NCBI GenBank assembly: GCA_905211345.1
Contig: CAJMAO010000084.1
Location: 1-6,478 of the forward strand
DNA from: an uncultured Prevotella sp.
Lineage (GTDB): Bacteria; Bacteroidota; Bacteroidia; Bacteroidales; Bacteroidaceae
Length of the DNA stretch: 6,478 bases
Direction of reading: 5' to 3'
Shown here: positions 1-5,685 of the stretch, in pieces
Layout of the letters: each line of letters starts with the position of its first letter
Numbering within the stretch: position 1 is the first letter of the stretch
Notes under the pieces: model-generated
Seen by the model: only the letters and a program-made list of their open reading frames with translations
Databases searched by the model: none
Told to the model about the DNA's origin: nothing
Position numbers and translations under genes: made by a program

Positions 1-1
1 G

Positions 2-55
2 GCCGCAAATCGCAACGCAAAAGGCCGCCTTTTACAAGCTAAAAGGCGGCCTTTT
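2..55. repeat. Palindromic intergenic repeat, copy A (terminator-like hairpin)
   Basis: Bases 19-33 (aaaaggccgcctttt) and 41-55 (aaaaggcggcctttt) are perfect 15-bp inverted arms around a 7-base loop; the C18-G56 pair extends the stem to 16 bp. Because each arm starts with A4 and ends with T4, the hairpin followed by Ts can be read from either strand. It lies 60 bases past the stop of the minus-strand SIMPL gene and probably terminates that transcript. Bases 2-34 match 5429-5461 at 27 of 33 positions without gaps, and the right arm is identical to 5490-5504. The element is therefore a member of a repeat family and not only a local terminator. Confidence 0.75.
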
Positions 56-114
56 GGAAAGGCGCTGGAAATCAATTACTTACAAAGGCGCGGACTGACG
101 TTGTAAAAACACGG

Positions 115-813
115 TCAATCCTTGAGCGAATAAGTTACCGTAGTGACCACGCGCAGCTTCTTTATGTAGGGCGTGTTGCCGTCGCGGTCGTTGATTGTGA
201 ACTGTCCCTGCCCCGCGTCAAGTATTTTGTCTATCTTGCTGTCGCTGTTCTCTGCAAACTGGCGGGCCGTCTGCTCGGCGTTCTTGATCGCCTCCTGCAT
301 CATCTTCGGCTTCATCTGCTGGAATGACACGTATTCATACACAACGCCGTTGCCGTAACCGCCGTCGACAACGGCCACGCCCTGCTTAAGAAGCTCGCCC
401 TGACGGGCTATTATCGAACGTACCAGCTTCACGTTACGCGACGTAACCGTAATCGTAGACGTTATGTTGTAACGGTAATCATGGTTGTTCGCCCCGTAGC
501 GTTCGGCGTTCATGTCGACCACGACGGGCGCGTTGACGCTGATCTCAGAGTCCTTTATGCCGTTCTGTTTGAGAAACGCCTTCACCTTCGCCGTAGTGGC
601 GTTGATGCGAGTATAAAGCACGGTCAGGTCGTCGCCTATCTCCTTCGTCAGTATCGGCCACGTTACCTTGTCGGCCTCCACCTCGCGTTCCGACAGCCCC
701 TTCACCGTGACTTTGCGGTCTTTGTCGGAGAAACTGTCGAGCCCTGACTTGACGCAAAAGCCCAAAACTATAATTCCTATGGCAATTATCGCCGCTTCCT
801 TAATCCTGTTCAT
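115..813 (-). CDS. SIMPL-domain (DUF541) membrane-anchored periplasmic protein
   Basis: This is a 232-residue protein. Residues about 6-25 form one hydrophobic segment after a short basic N-terminus (MNRIKE), which is an uncleaved signal anchor or a signal peptide; Cys20 is preceded by LGF and does not make a good lipobox. Residues about 34-230 match the SIMPL/DUF541 family: the opening strand VTVKGLSEREVEAD, the following WPI, a helix around QMKPKMMQEAIKNAEQTARQFA (about 166-187), and a final strand pair around GQGQFTIND and RVVTTVTYSL. The length is normal for Bacteroidetes members. The biochemical role of the family is poorly defined; some members are linked to oxidative stress or envelope functions, so no specific function is assigned. 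The ATG at 813 is supported by a -7 box at 842-850. The gene appears monocistronic: it is divergent from the gene at 990 and followed by the hairpin at 19-55. Confidence 0.88.
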   Translation of the reverse strand: MNRIKEAAIIAIGIIVLGFCVKSGLDSFSDKDRKVTVKGLSEREVEADKVTWPILTKEIGDDLTVLYTRINATTAKVKAFLKQNGIKDSEISVNAPVVVDMNAERYGANNHDYRYNITSTITVTSRNVKLVRSIIARQGELLKQGVAVVDGGYGNGVVYEYVSFQQMKPKMMQEAIKNAEQTARQFAENSDSKIDKILDAGQGQFTINDRDGNTPYIKKLRVVTTVTYSLKD

Positions 814-841
814 AGTGCCGATGGTTTATTGGTTTACGCAG

Positions 842-850
842 GCAAATATA
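842..850 (-). promoter_or_regulatory. Bacteroidetes -7 box of the SIMPL gene
   Basis: On the minus strand this reads TATATTTGC, a perfect TAnnTTTGC. It lies about 30 bases upstream of the ATG at 813, giving a short leader. No clear TTTG element is seen at the expected -33 position. Confidence 0.6.
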
Positions 851-878
851 CGGATTAAATCGACATGCCGGCATTTTC

Positions 879-894
879 AGCCTGTTATCAGGCT
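879..894. promoter_or_regulatory. 16-bp palindrome between divergent promoters
   Basis: The sequence AGCCTG-TTAT-CAGGCT is a perfect 6-bp inverted repeat with a 4-base centre. It lies between the -7 boxes at 842-850 (minus) and 951-959 (plus). It could be an operator shared by the two divergent genes. On the plus strand a T-rich stretch follows, but no gene is present for a terminator to serve. Function is inferred only from position. Confidence 0.35.
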
Positions 895-950
895 TAGGTT
901 TAATTTAGTTTAAAGATTATATAACATTTCTTCAAGAATCGGTTATTGAG

Positions 951-959
951 TAATTTTGC
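951..959 (+). promoter_or_regulatory. Bacteroidetes -7 box of the membrane-kinase fusion gene
   Basis: The sequence TAATTTTGC is a perfect TAnnTTTGC, ending 30 bases before the ATG at 990. Twenty bases upstream is TTTC (927-930), a weak match to the TTTG -33 element. Confidence 0.65.
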
Positions 960-989
960 AACCGCAAACAAAATCCTAAAACGCAACCG

Positions 990-2342
990 ATGAATATAAA
1001 AAGAAGCAAGGCAGAGTGGATGCGCCGTTATACAAGTTTTATAGTAATTCTTTTCGTTATCGCTTTCGGGACATCTTTGTCCATAAGGGCCAACCTCGGC
1101 TCGTCGCCCATATCGGCCCCGCCCTACATCCTGTCGCTAGTGCCGGGCATGAAGTTCACGATGGGCCAGCTCACCATATTCATGCACGTGTTTTTCATCC
1201 TGATACAACTGCTGCTTTTGCGCAAGGATTTCGAGAAACGGCAGTTCACGCAGATACTAGTGTCGTTTCTTTTCGGTTTTTACACTGACCTGACAATGTG
1301 GATGACGGGCTTCCTGCAAGTGCCTTTCGACATAAACCCGATGCTTGGTTATCCGCTCAGGTTCGTCGAGTTGCTGGCAGGCGGAGCCATTCTCGCGTTC
1401 GGAATATCCTGCGAAGTGCGCTGCGACTCGCTCATGCTGGCCGGCGAGGGGCTGCCTCTGGCCATATCTAAATTCCTGAAAAAGGATTTCGGCAAGGTGA
1501 AAATGTGCTCCGACACGTCACTGGTGGCCATTGGCACGGTGTTCATGCTCATATTCTTCGGCGGCTGGAGCTGGAAGATGGTAGGCGTAGGCACGCTGGT
1601 GTCGATGTTCTACGTCGGTTTCATGGTGCGCATGTTCTCGCCCCACATATCATGGCTTGACAACATATTCATACCCAAGGACGAGCGCGAGACCGCAGAA
1701 AAAGCCGTTGGCGGCGACGCATGGGGCGGCAACCTCGTCATAACCATTGCCCGCACTTACGGCAGCGGAGGCAACGCAATAGGCGAGGACGTGGCCCGCA
1801 GGCTGGGATGTCCGTGCTACAACAGGCTGATAATAGACCGCACCGCACGCCAAATGGGATACACCCCTGAGTTTGTAGAAAATAACGAACAGAACATATC
1901 AACAGCGAAACTGTGGGAAATAATATTCGCCGACCATGGCATCCCGCAGTCGATGAACCCGTCGAAAAACGATGCCATATACGTAAGCCAGAGCCGCACC
2001 ATACGCGAACTGGCGCACGATAAGCCATGCGTTATAATAGGAAGGCTGGGCAACTGGATACTGAGGGACAATCCGAACGTGCTTCGTGTGTTCATAACAT
2101 CAGGTAAAAACCATGCCGCCAATCTTGTGGCAAACAAATTGAACATCAGCAAGGAAGAAGCCATGAAGAAAATAAACCGCGTGAACACCGGCCGCGCCAA
2201 CCACTATTGGCACTACACTGGAATGCAATGGGCCGACATAAACGGATACGACCTCGTAATCAACACCGAGAAACTAAGTCCCGACAAGGCATCCGACATC
2301 ATCATGAACGCCGCCGAAGGCAAAAAACAACAAACGGTTTAG
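990..2342 (+). CDS. YczE/YitT-like membrane domain fused to cytidylate-kinase-like domain
   Basis: This is a 450-residue two-part protein. Residues about 13-215 hold five or six membrane segments (near 13-33, 55-77, 87-108, 122-142, 177-192, 196-215) with the YczE/YyaS/YitT-like motif FGTSLSIRANLGSSP. After a charged linker (about 228-246), residues about 248-440 match the cytidylate-kinase-like family (Cytidylate_kin2): ITIARTYGSGG (251-261) as the nucleotide loop, CVIIGRLGNWIL (347-358), LRVFIT, and the lid-like RANHYWHYTG (402-411) followed by W414 and YDLVIN. The family usually has GSGGREIG, whereas here it is GSGGNAIG, and the lid Asp appears to be Asn399. Nucleotide kinase activity is therefore uncertain. 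The N-terminal part may be a transporter-like domain of unknown substrate, with the kinase-like part in the cytoplasm. The start at ATG 990 is supported by the -7 box 30 bases upstream and an A-rich leader. The gene converges on fabH and appears to be a single-gene unit. Confidence 0.85.
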   Translation: MNIKRSKAEWMRRYTSFIVILFVIAFGTSLSIRANLGSSPISAPPYILSLVPGMKFTMGQLTIFMHVFFILIQLLLLRKDFEKRQFTQILVSFLFGFYTDLTMWMTGFLQVPFDINPMLGYPLRFVELLAGGAILAFGISCEVRCDSLMLAGEGLPLAISKFLKKDFGKVKMCSDTSLVAIGTVFMLIFFGGWSWKMVGVGTLVSMFYVGFMVRMFSPHISWLDNIFIPKDERETAEKAVGGDAWGGNLVITIARTYGSGGNAIGEDVARRLGCPCYNRLIIDRTARQMGYTPEFVENNEQNISTAKLWEIIFADHGIPQSMNPSKNDAIYVSQSRTIRELAHDKPCVIIGRLGNWILRDNPNVLRVFITSGKNHAANLVANKLNISKEEAMKKINRVNTGRANHYWHYTGMQWADINGYDLVINTEKLSPDKASDIIMNAAEGKKQQTV

Positions 2343-2347
2343 TTAAG

Positions 2348-2396
2348 GGAAACGTAATATTATTGACTGCGGAAAAACCGCAACGACAACGTTTCC
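2348..2396. other. Nested inverted repeats after the fusion gene
   Basis: GGAAACGT (2348-2355) pairs with ACGTTTCC (2389-2396), and inside it TGCGG (2368-2372) pairs with CCGCA (2378-2382) around an A5 loop. It begins six bases after the plus-strand stop codon. On the plus strand it is followed by As, not Ts, so it is not a standard intrinsic terminator for the fusion gene; it may be a 3' stabilising or weak termination structure. Confidence 0.35.
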
Positions 2397-2445
2397 AAAA
2401 AAGAAAAAGAGAGCCAGATTCCGTTTTTATCGGATTATCCGGCTC
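2397..2445 (-). terminator. Rho-independent terminator of the yceD-rpmF-fabH operon
   Basis: Read on the minus strand, GAGCCGGAT (2445-2437) pairs with ATCTGGCTC (2419-2411) as nine pairs including one G-U. A two-base bulge follows, then TCCG/CGGA pairs (2434-2431 with 2423-2420) and a seven-base loop. The stem is followed by TCTTTTTCTTTTTT down to 2397. This is a textbook intrinsic terminator, located 28 bases past the fabH stop codon. Confidence 0.85.
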
Positions 2446-2472
2446 CCCTTATATAAGTATGGATAAAGAATC

Positions 2473-3492
2473 CTATTTCACGATAGCGGCATCAGCCCCG
2501 TCGTAAGCCCATGTATAATATGCGGCTCCGTGTACGAATCCGGCTCCGAAAGCCGTCATGACGAGATTGTCGCCTTTCTTCAGCAGATGCTCATATTCCC
2601 AAAGGGCAAGCGGTATTGTGGCGGCACTGGTGTTGCCGAAATGCTCAATGTTCACCATCACCTTATCCATCGGCAGGTCGAGACGCTTTGCTACAGCCTC
2701 GATAATACGGATGTTTGCCTGATGAGGCACGATGAAACGGATGTTGTCTTTATTCAGCCCGTTACGCTCGGCTATAAGAGCACAATCGTCACTCATGCTC
2801 GTCACAGCGTAGCGGAACACAGTGCGACCCTCCTGATAGAGGTAATGCAGACGGTGGTCTACGGTGAAGTGTGACGCAGGACATACCGAACCGCCGGCCT
2901 TTGTATGCAGGAAGGGCAAGCCCTTACCGTCGGCACGGAAATAAGAATCCTTCACGCCGACACCTTCCTCGGTAGTTCCTTCCATTAGCACTGCGGCTGC
3001 GCCGTCGCCGAAAAGGGCGCACGTGCTACGATCCTTATAATCAACTACCGACGACATCTTGTCGGCACCGATAACGATAATCTTCTTGTAGCGTCCGCTT
3101 TGTATCATCGTAGCCGCCACGTCCATTGAATACAGGAAACCGCAGCAAGCCGCCCAAAAGTCAAAGGCGAAGGCGTTTTTAAGCCCCAGCTTGCCAATGA
3201 CTATTGAGGCTGTCGACGGGAAAGGATAGTCTGCCGTCGATGTCGACACGATAACGGCATCTATTGTATCGGGGTCGGCACCGGTCTTCTTCAACAGTTG
3301 CTTCGCGGCTTTGCGCGCCATGTATGAAGTACCGAGACCTTCCTCCGTGAGAATGCGGCGTTCACGTATGCCGACACGCGTCATAATCCATTCATCGTTG
3401 GTGTCAACCATTCTCGACAGCTCGTCGTTGTTGAGCACATAGTCGGGAACGTAACCGCCGATGCCGGTTATTATAGCGTTTATTTTCTCCAT
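2473..3492 (-). CDS. fabH: 3-oxoacyl-[acyl-carrier-protein] synthase III (KAS III)
   Basis: This is a 339-residue beta-ketoacyl-ACP synthase III, a cytosolic condensing enzyme that joins acetyl-CoA (or a branched acyl-CoA) to malonyl-ACP to start type II fatty-acid synthesis. It shows the family's N-terminal TNDEWIMTRVGIRERR (31-46) and the nucleophile segment AACCGF with catalytic Cys116. His257 lies in VPHQAN and Asn287 in HFGNTSAATIP, completing the Cys-His-Asn triad. The glycine-rich end GAGFVHGA (316-323) is present. Length is close to the usual 320-340. Cys117, after the nucleophile, is usually Ser or Ala in well-known homologues. Its ATG overlaps the rpmF stop by one base (TAATG), which predicts translational coupling. 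It is the last gene of the DUF177-rpmF-fabH operon and is followed at once by a strong terminator. Substrate preference cannot be read from the sequence. Confidence 0.97.
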   Translation of the reverse strand: MEKINAIITGIGGYVPDYVLNNDELSRMVDTNDEWIMTRVGIRERRILTEEGLGTSYMARKAAKQLLKKTGADPDTIDAVIVSTSTADYPFPSTASIVIGKLGLKNAFAFDFWAACCGFLYSMDVAATMIQSGRYKKIIVIGADKMSSVVDYKDRSTCALFGDGAAAVLMEGTTEEGVGVKDSYFRADGKGLPFLHTKAGGSVCPASHFTVDHRLHYLYQEGRTVFRYAVTSMSDDCALIAERNGLNKDNIRFIVPHQANIRIIEAVAKRLDLPMDKVMVNIEHFGNTSAATIPLALWEYEHLLKKGDNLVMTAFGAGFVHGAAYYTWAYDGADAAIVK

Positions 3493-3677
3493 TATTCAGC
3501 CGTTTCCTTGACTATAGCTATCTTTCCACGGTAGTAGCCGCAAGTCGGGCAAACCGTATGGTAAACGTGAAAAGCTCCGCAGTTGGGGCATACTGCCAAT
3601 GTGGGGGCTACTGCCTTGTCGTGGGTTCTTCTTTTACGTGTACGTGTTTTTGACTGTCTTCTTTTAGGATGTGCCAT
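3492..3677 (-). CDS. rpmF: 50S ribosomal protein L32
   Basis: This is a 61-residue basic protein of the large ribosomal subunit. It begins MAHPKRRQSKTRTRKRR, the typical L32 start, and carries four cysteines in two CxxC pairs (C30/C33 in CPNC and C43/C46 in CPTC), so it is the zinc-binding form of L32 and not the cysteine-free paralogue some bacteria use under zinc limitation. Length is normal. It starts five bases after the end of the DUF177 gene and its stop codon overlaps the fabH start by one base. The placement between a 23S rRNA-accumulation factor and fabH is widely conserved in bacteria and supports the call. Confidence 0.97.
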   Translation of the reverse strand: MAHPKRRQSKTRTRKRRTHDKAVAPTLAVCPNCGAFHVYHTVCPTCGYYRGKIAIVKETAE

Positions 3678-3682
3678 TTTCT

Positions 3683-4216
3683 TTAATCTTTAATTATTAT
3701 TCTTAATTTTTCCAATTCACTCCAACGCGAGTCAGCCGGCCCTTCCCCGTCCCCCTCGCCGCTTCGGGCGGCAGAGTGTTCTTCAAGAACCTTTATCATT
3801 GCAGGATTGCATTTTCCAGGTGCATGCACATGCTTGATGGGTATGGCGAGAGCCACCGATTCGTAAATAAACCATGAAACGTCGAGCAGACCTTCGTCTT
3901 TCCCGACTATTATAAGGTCGTCGTCTTCTGAATATTTGTCTCCAAGCCTTGCCGTAAGGCTGCTGTCCGTGCTCACGTCCTGCTCCATATCGTCAAGACA
4001 GACATCGCACGGCACATGTACTGTGCCTTCCGTATGGAAGTCAAACCGGAACAGCCCGCCCGAGCGGTTGACCGACACGTCAACATGCACGTCGCCACGC
4101 CGCGTCTCCGAGCCGTCCATGGCCTCGAAGTAGTCATCGCCAAGGTCGTAACTGAAGGTCGTCAAGCCTTCGTCAAGGCTGTTCAGGTCTATTTTCAAGG
4201 ACTCCATACTGCACAT
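3683..4216 (-). CDS. DUF177/YceD family protein (23S rRNA accumulation factor)
   Basis: This is a 177-residue acidic soluble protein of the DUF177 (YceD) family, whose plant and bacterial members are needed for 23S rRNA/50S accumulation. Visible family marks are CDVCLDD (C70 and C73), the segment ESVALAIPIKHVHAPGKC ending in C136, and near the C-terminus DSRWSELEKL (162-171), which corresponds to the family's DPRW..L..L motif. The three conserved cysteines could bind a metal, but this is inferred. Two starts are possible: ATG 4216 (MCSMESLK) and ATG 4207 (MESLK). The second places AAGGAA about 11 bases upstream, while the first leaves the A-rich sequence directly against the ATG, so 4207 may be the true start. 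It is the first gene of the operon with rpmF and fabH; a perfect -7 box lies at 4304-4312. Confidence 0.88.
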   Translation of the reverse strand: MCSMESLKIDLNSLDEGLTTFSYDLGDDYFEAMDGSETRRGDVHVDVSVNRSGGLFRFDFHTEGTVHVPCDVCLDDMEQDVSTDSSLTARLGDKYSEDDDLIIVGKDEGLLDVSWFIYESVALAIPIKHVHAPGKCNPAMIKVLEEHSAARSGEGDGEGPADSRWSELEKLRIIIKD

Positions 4217-4303
4217 TTCCTTATTATACGGAATAGCAAACAGTGCCCATGTCTTTAGTCTCCGGCTGTGGCGGAGGCATGGCGGGGCACGATTGTTCGG
4301 GCT

Positions 4304-4312
4304 GCAAAGTTA
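4304..4312 (-). promoter_or_regulatory. Bacteroidetes -7 box of the yceD-rpmF-fabH operon
   Basis: On the minus strand this reads TAACTTTGC, a perfect TAnnTTTGC. TTTAC lies about 21 bases further upstream as a weak -33 element. The predicted start of transcription leaves a leader of about 80 bases, longer than those of the other genes here. Confidence 0.65.
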
Positions 4313-4411
4313 CAAATTATTTTCCATTCGAGCGTAAATAATGTGCAAAAACATTTATTATTTAGCGGCATTGACGGGCGACTGGCACTTGCACGGCCGC
4401 CGCCGCGAGGC

Positions 4412-5305
4412 TCAAGGCTGCGCATCGGAGGCGTTATCGTCGGCATCATACTTGGTGAAAGCAGTCTCGTGGGCATTGAAGTTTATCGTCAGCGTGTAGC
4501 GTTGGCGCACGGCACGGCCGTCAACCGTCGCCGGGTTCCAGCGCGGCATGGCACCAATGAAACGCAGTATCTCGGCATCCATGTCTGCCGTTCCGTGGCG
4601 TATTATTTCCGGAGAGGTTACGCGCCCGTCCTTTTCCACCGTAAACCGCACTACGACCTGACCAGAACGGTTGACGTGGCTCGACAGTTCGGGGTAGTTG
4701 ATTTTGGCATCCATATACTTCTTAAAAAGCTCTTTGCCGCCGGGGAACTCGGCATCCACCCTCACCTTGCCAGCTTCGGCAGCCTTACCGCTATGCATAG
4801 TGTCACGCCGTATGACGGGTTTCGACCAATCGGGCACGCGCAAGCGCGCGCCGTAACCGGTCCTGACGGCACGGCCGTCCTTGCGTCCGGGCGTCCAGCG
4901 GGGCATCTGCTCAAGCATGGCGACTACTTCACCGTCAATGCCGGGCATACCGGTGTCCTTAACACGTGCGCCGGTTATCCTGCCGTCAGGCTCTACCACA
5001 AAACACACGGCAACAGTAAAATACTCTGACGGACGGCCGCCGATGCTGTCGTTGGCAAAATATCCTTCAACGTAGTCAAGCAAAGCCTCGCGCCCTCCGG
5101 GAAATTCAGGGCGTACATCGAGTTGTTTCAACGGCACGATACGTCCCTTGACACTGTCAAGCTCAACGCCGGCGACACCATTTACGGCATCGTTCACACG
5201 CGCCATAGCATCCGCGCCGGAAGGCAATAGCAAGAAACAAGCAAGCAAAAAGGATGTCAGGCTGCACACAATACGCCGTTGGAAATGACTATATGTTTTG
5301 CACAT
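4412..5305 (-). CDS. Exported protein with two tandem TonB C-terminal domains
   Basis: This is a 297-residue protein. Basic residues followed by a hydrophobic core (about 14-27) and PSGADA at 28-33 make a likely signal peptide cleaved after Ala33. Two TonB_C repeats follow: residues about 66-156 (RPEFPGGREAL, VEPDGRI, MPRWTPG..DGRAV) and about 185-275 (AEFPGGKELF, VEKDGRVT, MPRWNPA..DGRAV). The two share the same motif order and are joined by a linker with several Lys and Ala residues. It lacks the long Pro-rich periplasmic spacer and the Ser/His membrane helix of classical TonB, so it is probably a periplasmic protein and not an ExbBD-driven energy transducer. Bacteroidetes have many such TonB_C proteins of unknown role. 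Start at ATG 5305 is supported by the -7 box at 5339-5347. No clear terminator follows the stop codon, and the next minus-strand promoter begins about 100 bases downstream. Confidence 0.85.
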   Translation of the reverse strand: MCKTYSHFQRRIVCSLTSFLLACFLLLPSGADAMARVNDAVNGVAGVELDSVKGRIVPLKQLDVRPEFPGGREALLDYVEGYFANDSIGGRPSEYFTVAVCFVVEPDGRITGARVKDTGMPGIDGEVVAMLEQMPRWTPGRKDGRAVRTGYGARLRVPDWSKPVIRRDTMHSGKAAEAGKVRVDAEFPGGKELFKKYMDAKINYPELSSHVNRSGQVVVRFTVEKDGRVTSPEIIRHGTADMDAEILRFIGAMPRWNPATVDGRAVRQRYTLTINFNAHETAFTKYDADDNASDAQP

Positions 5306-5338
5306 AACAGGTTAAAACACAATAAAATAATAAACAAT

Positions 5339-5347
5339 GCAAAGCTA
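5339..5347 (-). promoter_or_regulatory. Bacteroidetes -7 box of the tandem TonB_C gene
   Basis: On the minus strand this reads TAGCTTTGC, a perfect TAnnTTTGC, 33 bases upstream of the ATG at 5305. No convincing -33 element is present; the inverted repeat AGCTG/CAGCT (5363-5379) occupies that region. Confidence 0.6.
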
Positions 5348-5428
5348 CAAAAATCATGGATAAGCTGCACTAATCAGCTGACTATTTAACATTGTTTACA
5401 CATGACATAACACACGCTACGGCAGAAG

Positions 5429-5504
5429 GCGGCAAATCACACTACAAAAGACCGCCTTTTAGCGCGTGATTTACGGCTTTTTGCAGTATAAAAGGCGGCC
5501 TTTT
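5429..5504. repeat. Palindromic intergenic repeat, copy B
   Basis: Arms aaaagaccgcctttt (5446-5460) and aaaaggcggcctttt (5490-5504) pair with one mismatch around a 29-base loop. A further pair, AAATCAC (5434-5440) and GTGATTT (5466-5472), and an alternative AAGGCGG (5426-5432) with CCGCCTT (5452-5458), allow other folds. The right arm equals that of copy A at 41-55 and bases 5429-5461 match 2-34 at 27 of 33 positions. It lies in a divergent promoter region, so it does not follow any gene it could terminate. Confidence 0.7.
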
Positions 5505-5527
5505 ATAACATGCCTGATTATCAAGCG

Positions 5528-5542
5528 GTTACAAACTGTAAC
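5528..5542. promoter_or_regulatory. 15-bp dyad, possible operator
   Basis: GTTACA-AAC-TGTAAC is a perfect 6-bp inverted repeat with a 3-base centre, about 75 bases upstream of the -7 box of the barrel gene. The short, AT-moderate dyad is more like a regulator binding site than an RNA hairpin. The regulator is unknown. Confidence 0.3.
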
Positions 5543-5616
5543 ATACACAGCCCGCATAACATCTGCAATGAAACATTTTTTACACACAAAATATTGCACT
5601 TTTTGATTTTTTTTGC

Positions 5617-5625
5617 TAATTTTGC
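5617..5625 (+). promoter_or_regulatory. Bacteroidetes -7 box of the beta-barrel gene
   Basis: TAATTTTGC is a perfect TAnnTTTGC. ATTG at 5593-5596 lies 20 bases upstream and is a reasonable -33 element. The leader to the ATG at 5686 is about 50 bases and ends in an A-rich stretch with no Shine-Dalgarno sequence, as is usual in this phylum. Confidence 0.7.
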
Positions 5626-5685
5626 AACAATACTAACAATAACGGGCGGACAGCCCACTTTTTATTAATTAAACAAAACAAAATT

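Larger units (their letters stand above)
5306..5685. other. Divergent intergenic region of 380 bases
   Basis: No gene is seen here. It holds the minus-strand -7 box at 5339-5347, a weak inverted repeat AGCTG/CAGCT (5363-5379), palindromic repeat copy B (5429-5504), the dyad GTTACAAACTGTAAC (5528-5542), and the plus-strand -7 box at 5617-5625. The leader of the barrel gene includes a small GGGC/GCCC hairpin (5644-5656) followed by ACTTTTTATT. Confidence 0.6.

Noticed and set aside
1817..2200. Minus-strand ORF (127 codons) opposite the kinase-like domain
   Set aside because: It lies entirely inside the fusion gene, has no promoter, and the plus-strand frame carries the recognisable family motifs.
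4313..4411. Terminator for the tandem TonB_C gene
   Set aside because: GC-rich stretches are present just past the stop codon, but I could not find a stable stem followed by a T-run on the minus strand.
4268..5029. Long plus-strand ORF (253 codons) opposite the TonB_C gene
   Set aside because: It is antisense to a clear two-domain exported protein with its own promoter; the translation shows no recognisable domain and arises from the GC-rich codons of the real gene.
5363..5379. AGCTG/CAGCT inverted repeat upstream of the TonB_C gene
   Set aside because: A five-base stem with a seven-base loop is easily found by chance; it is noted only because it overlaps the expected -33 region.
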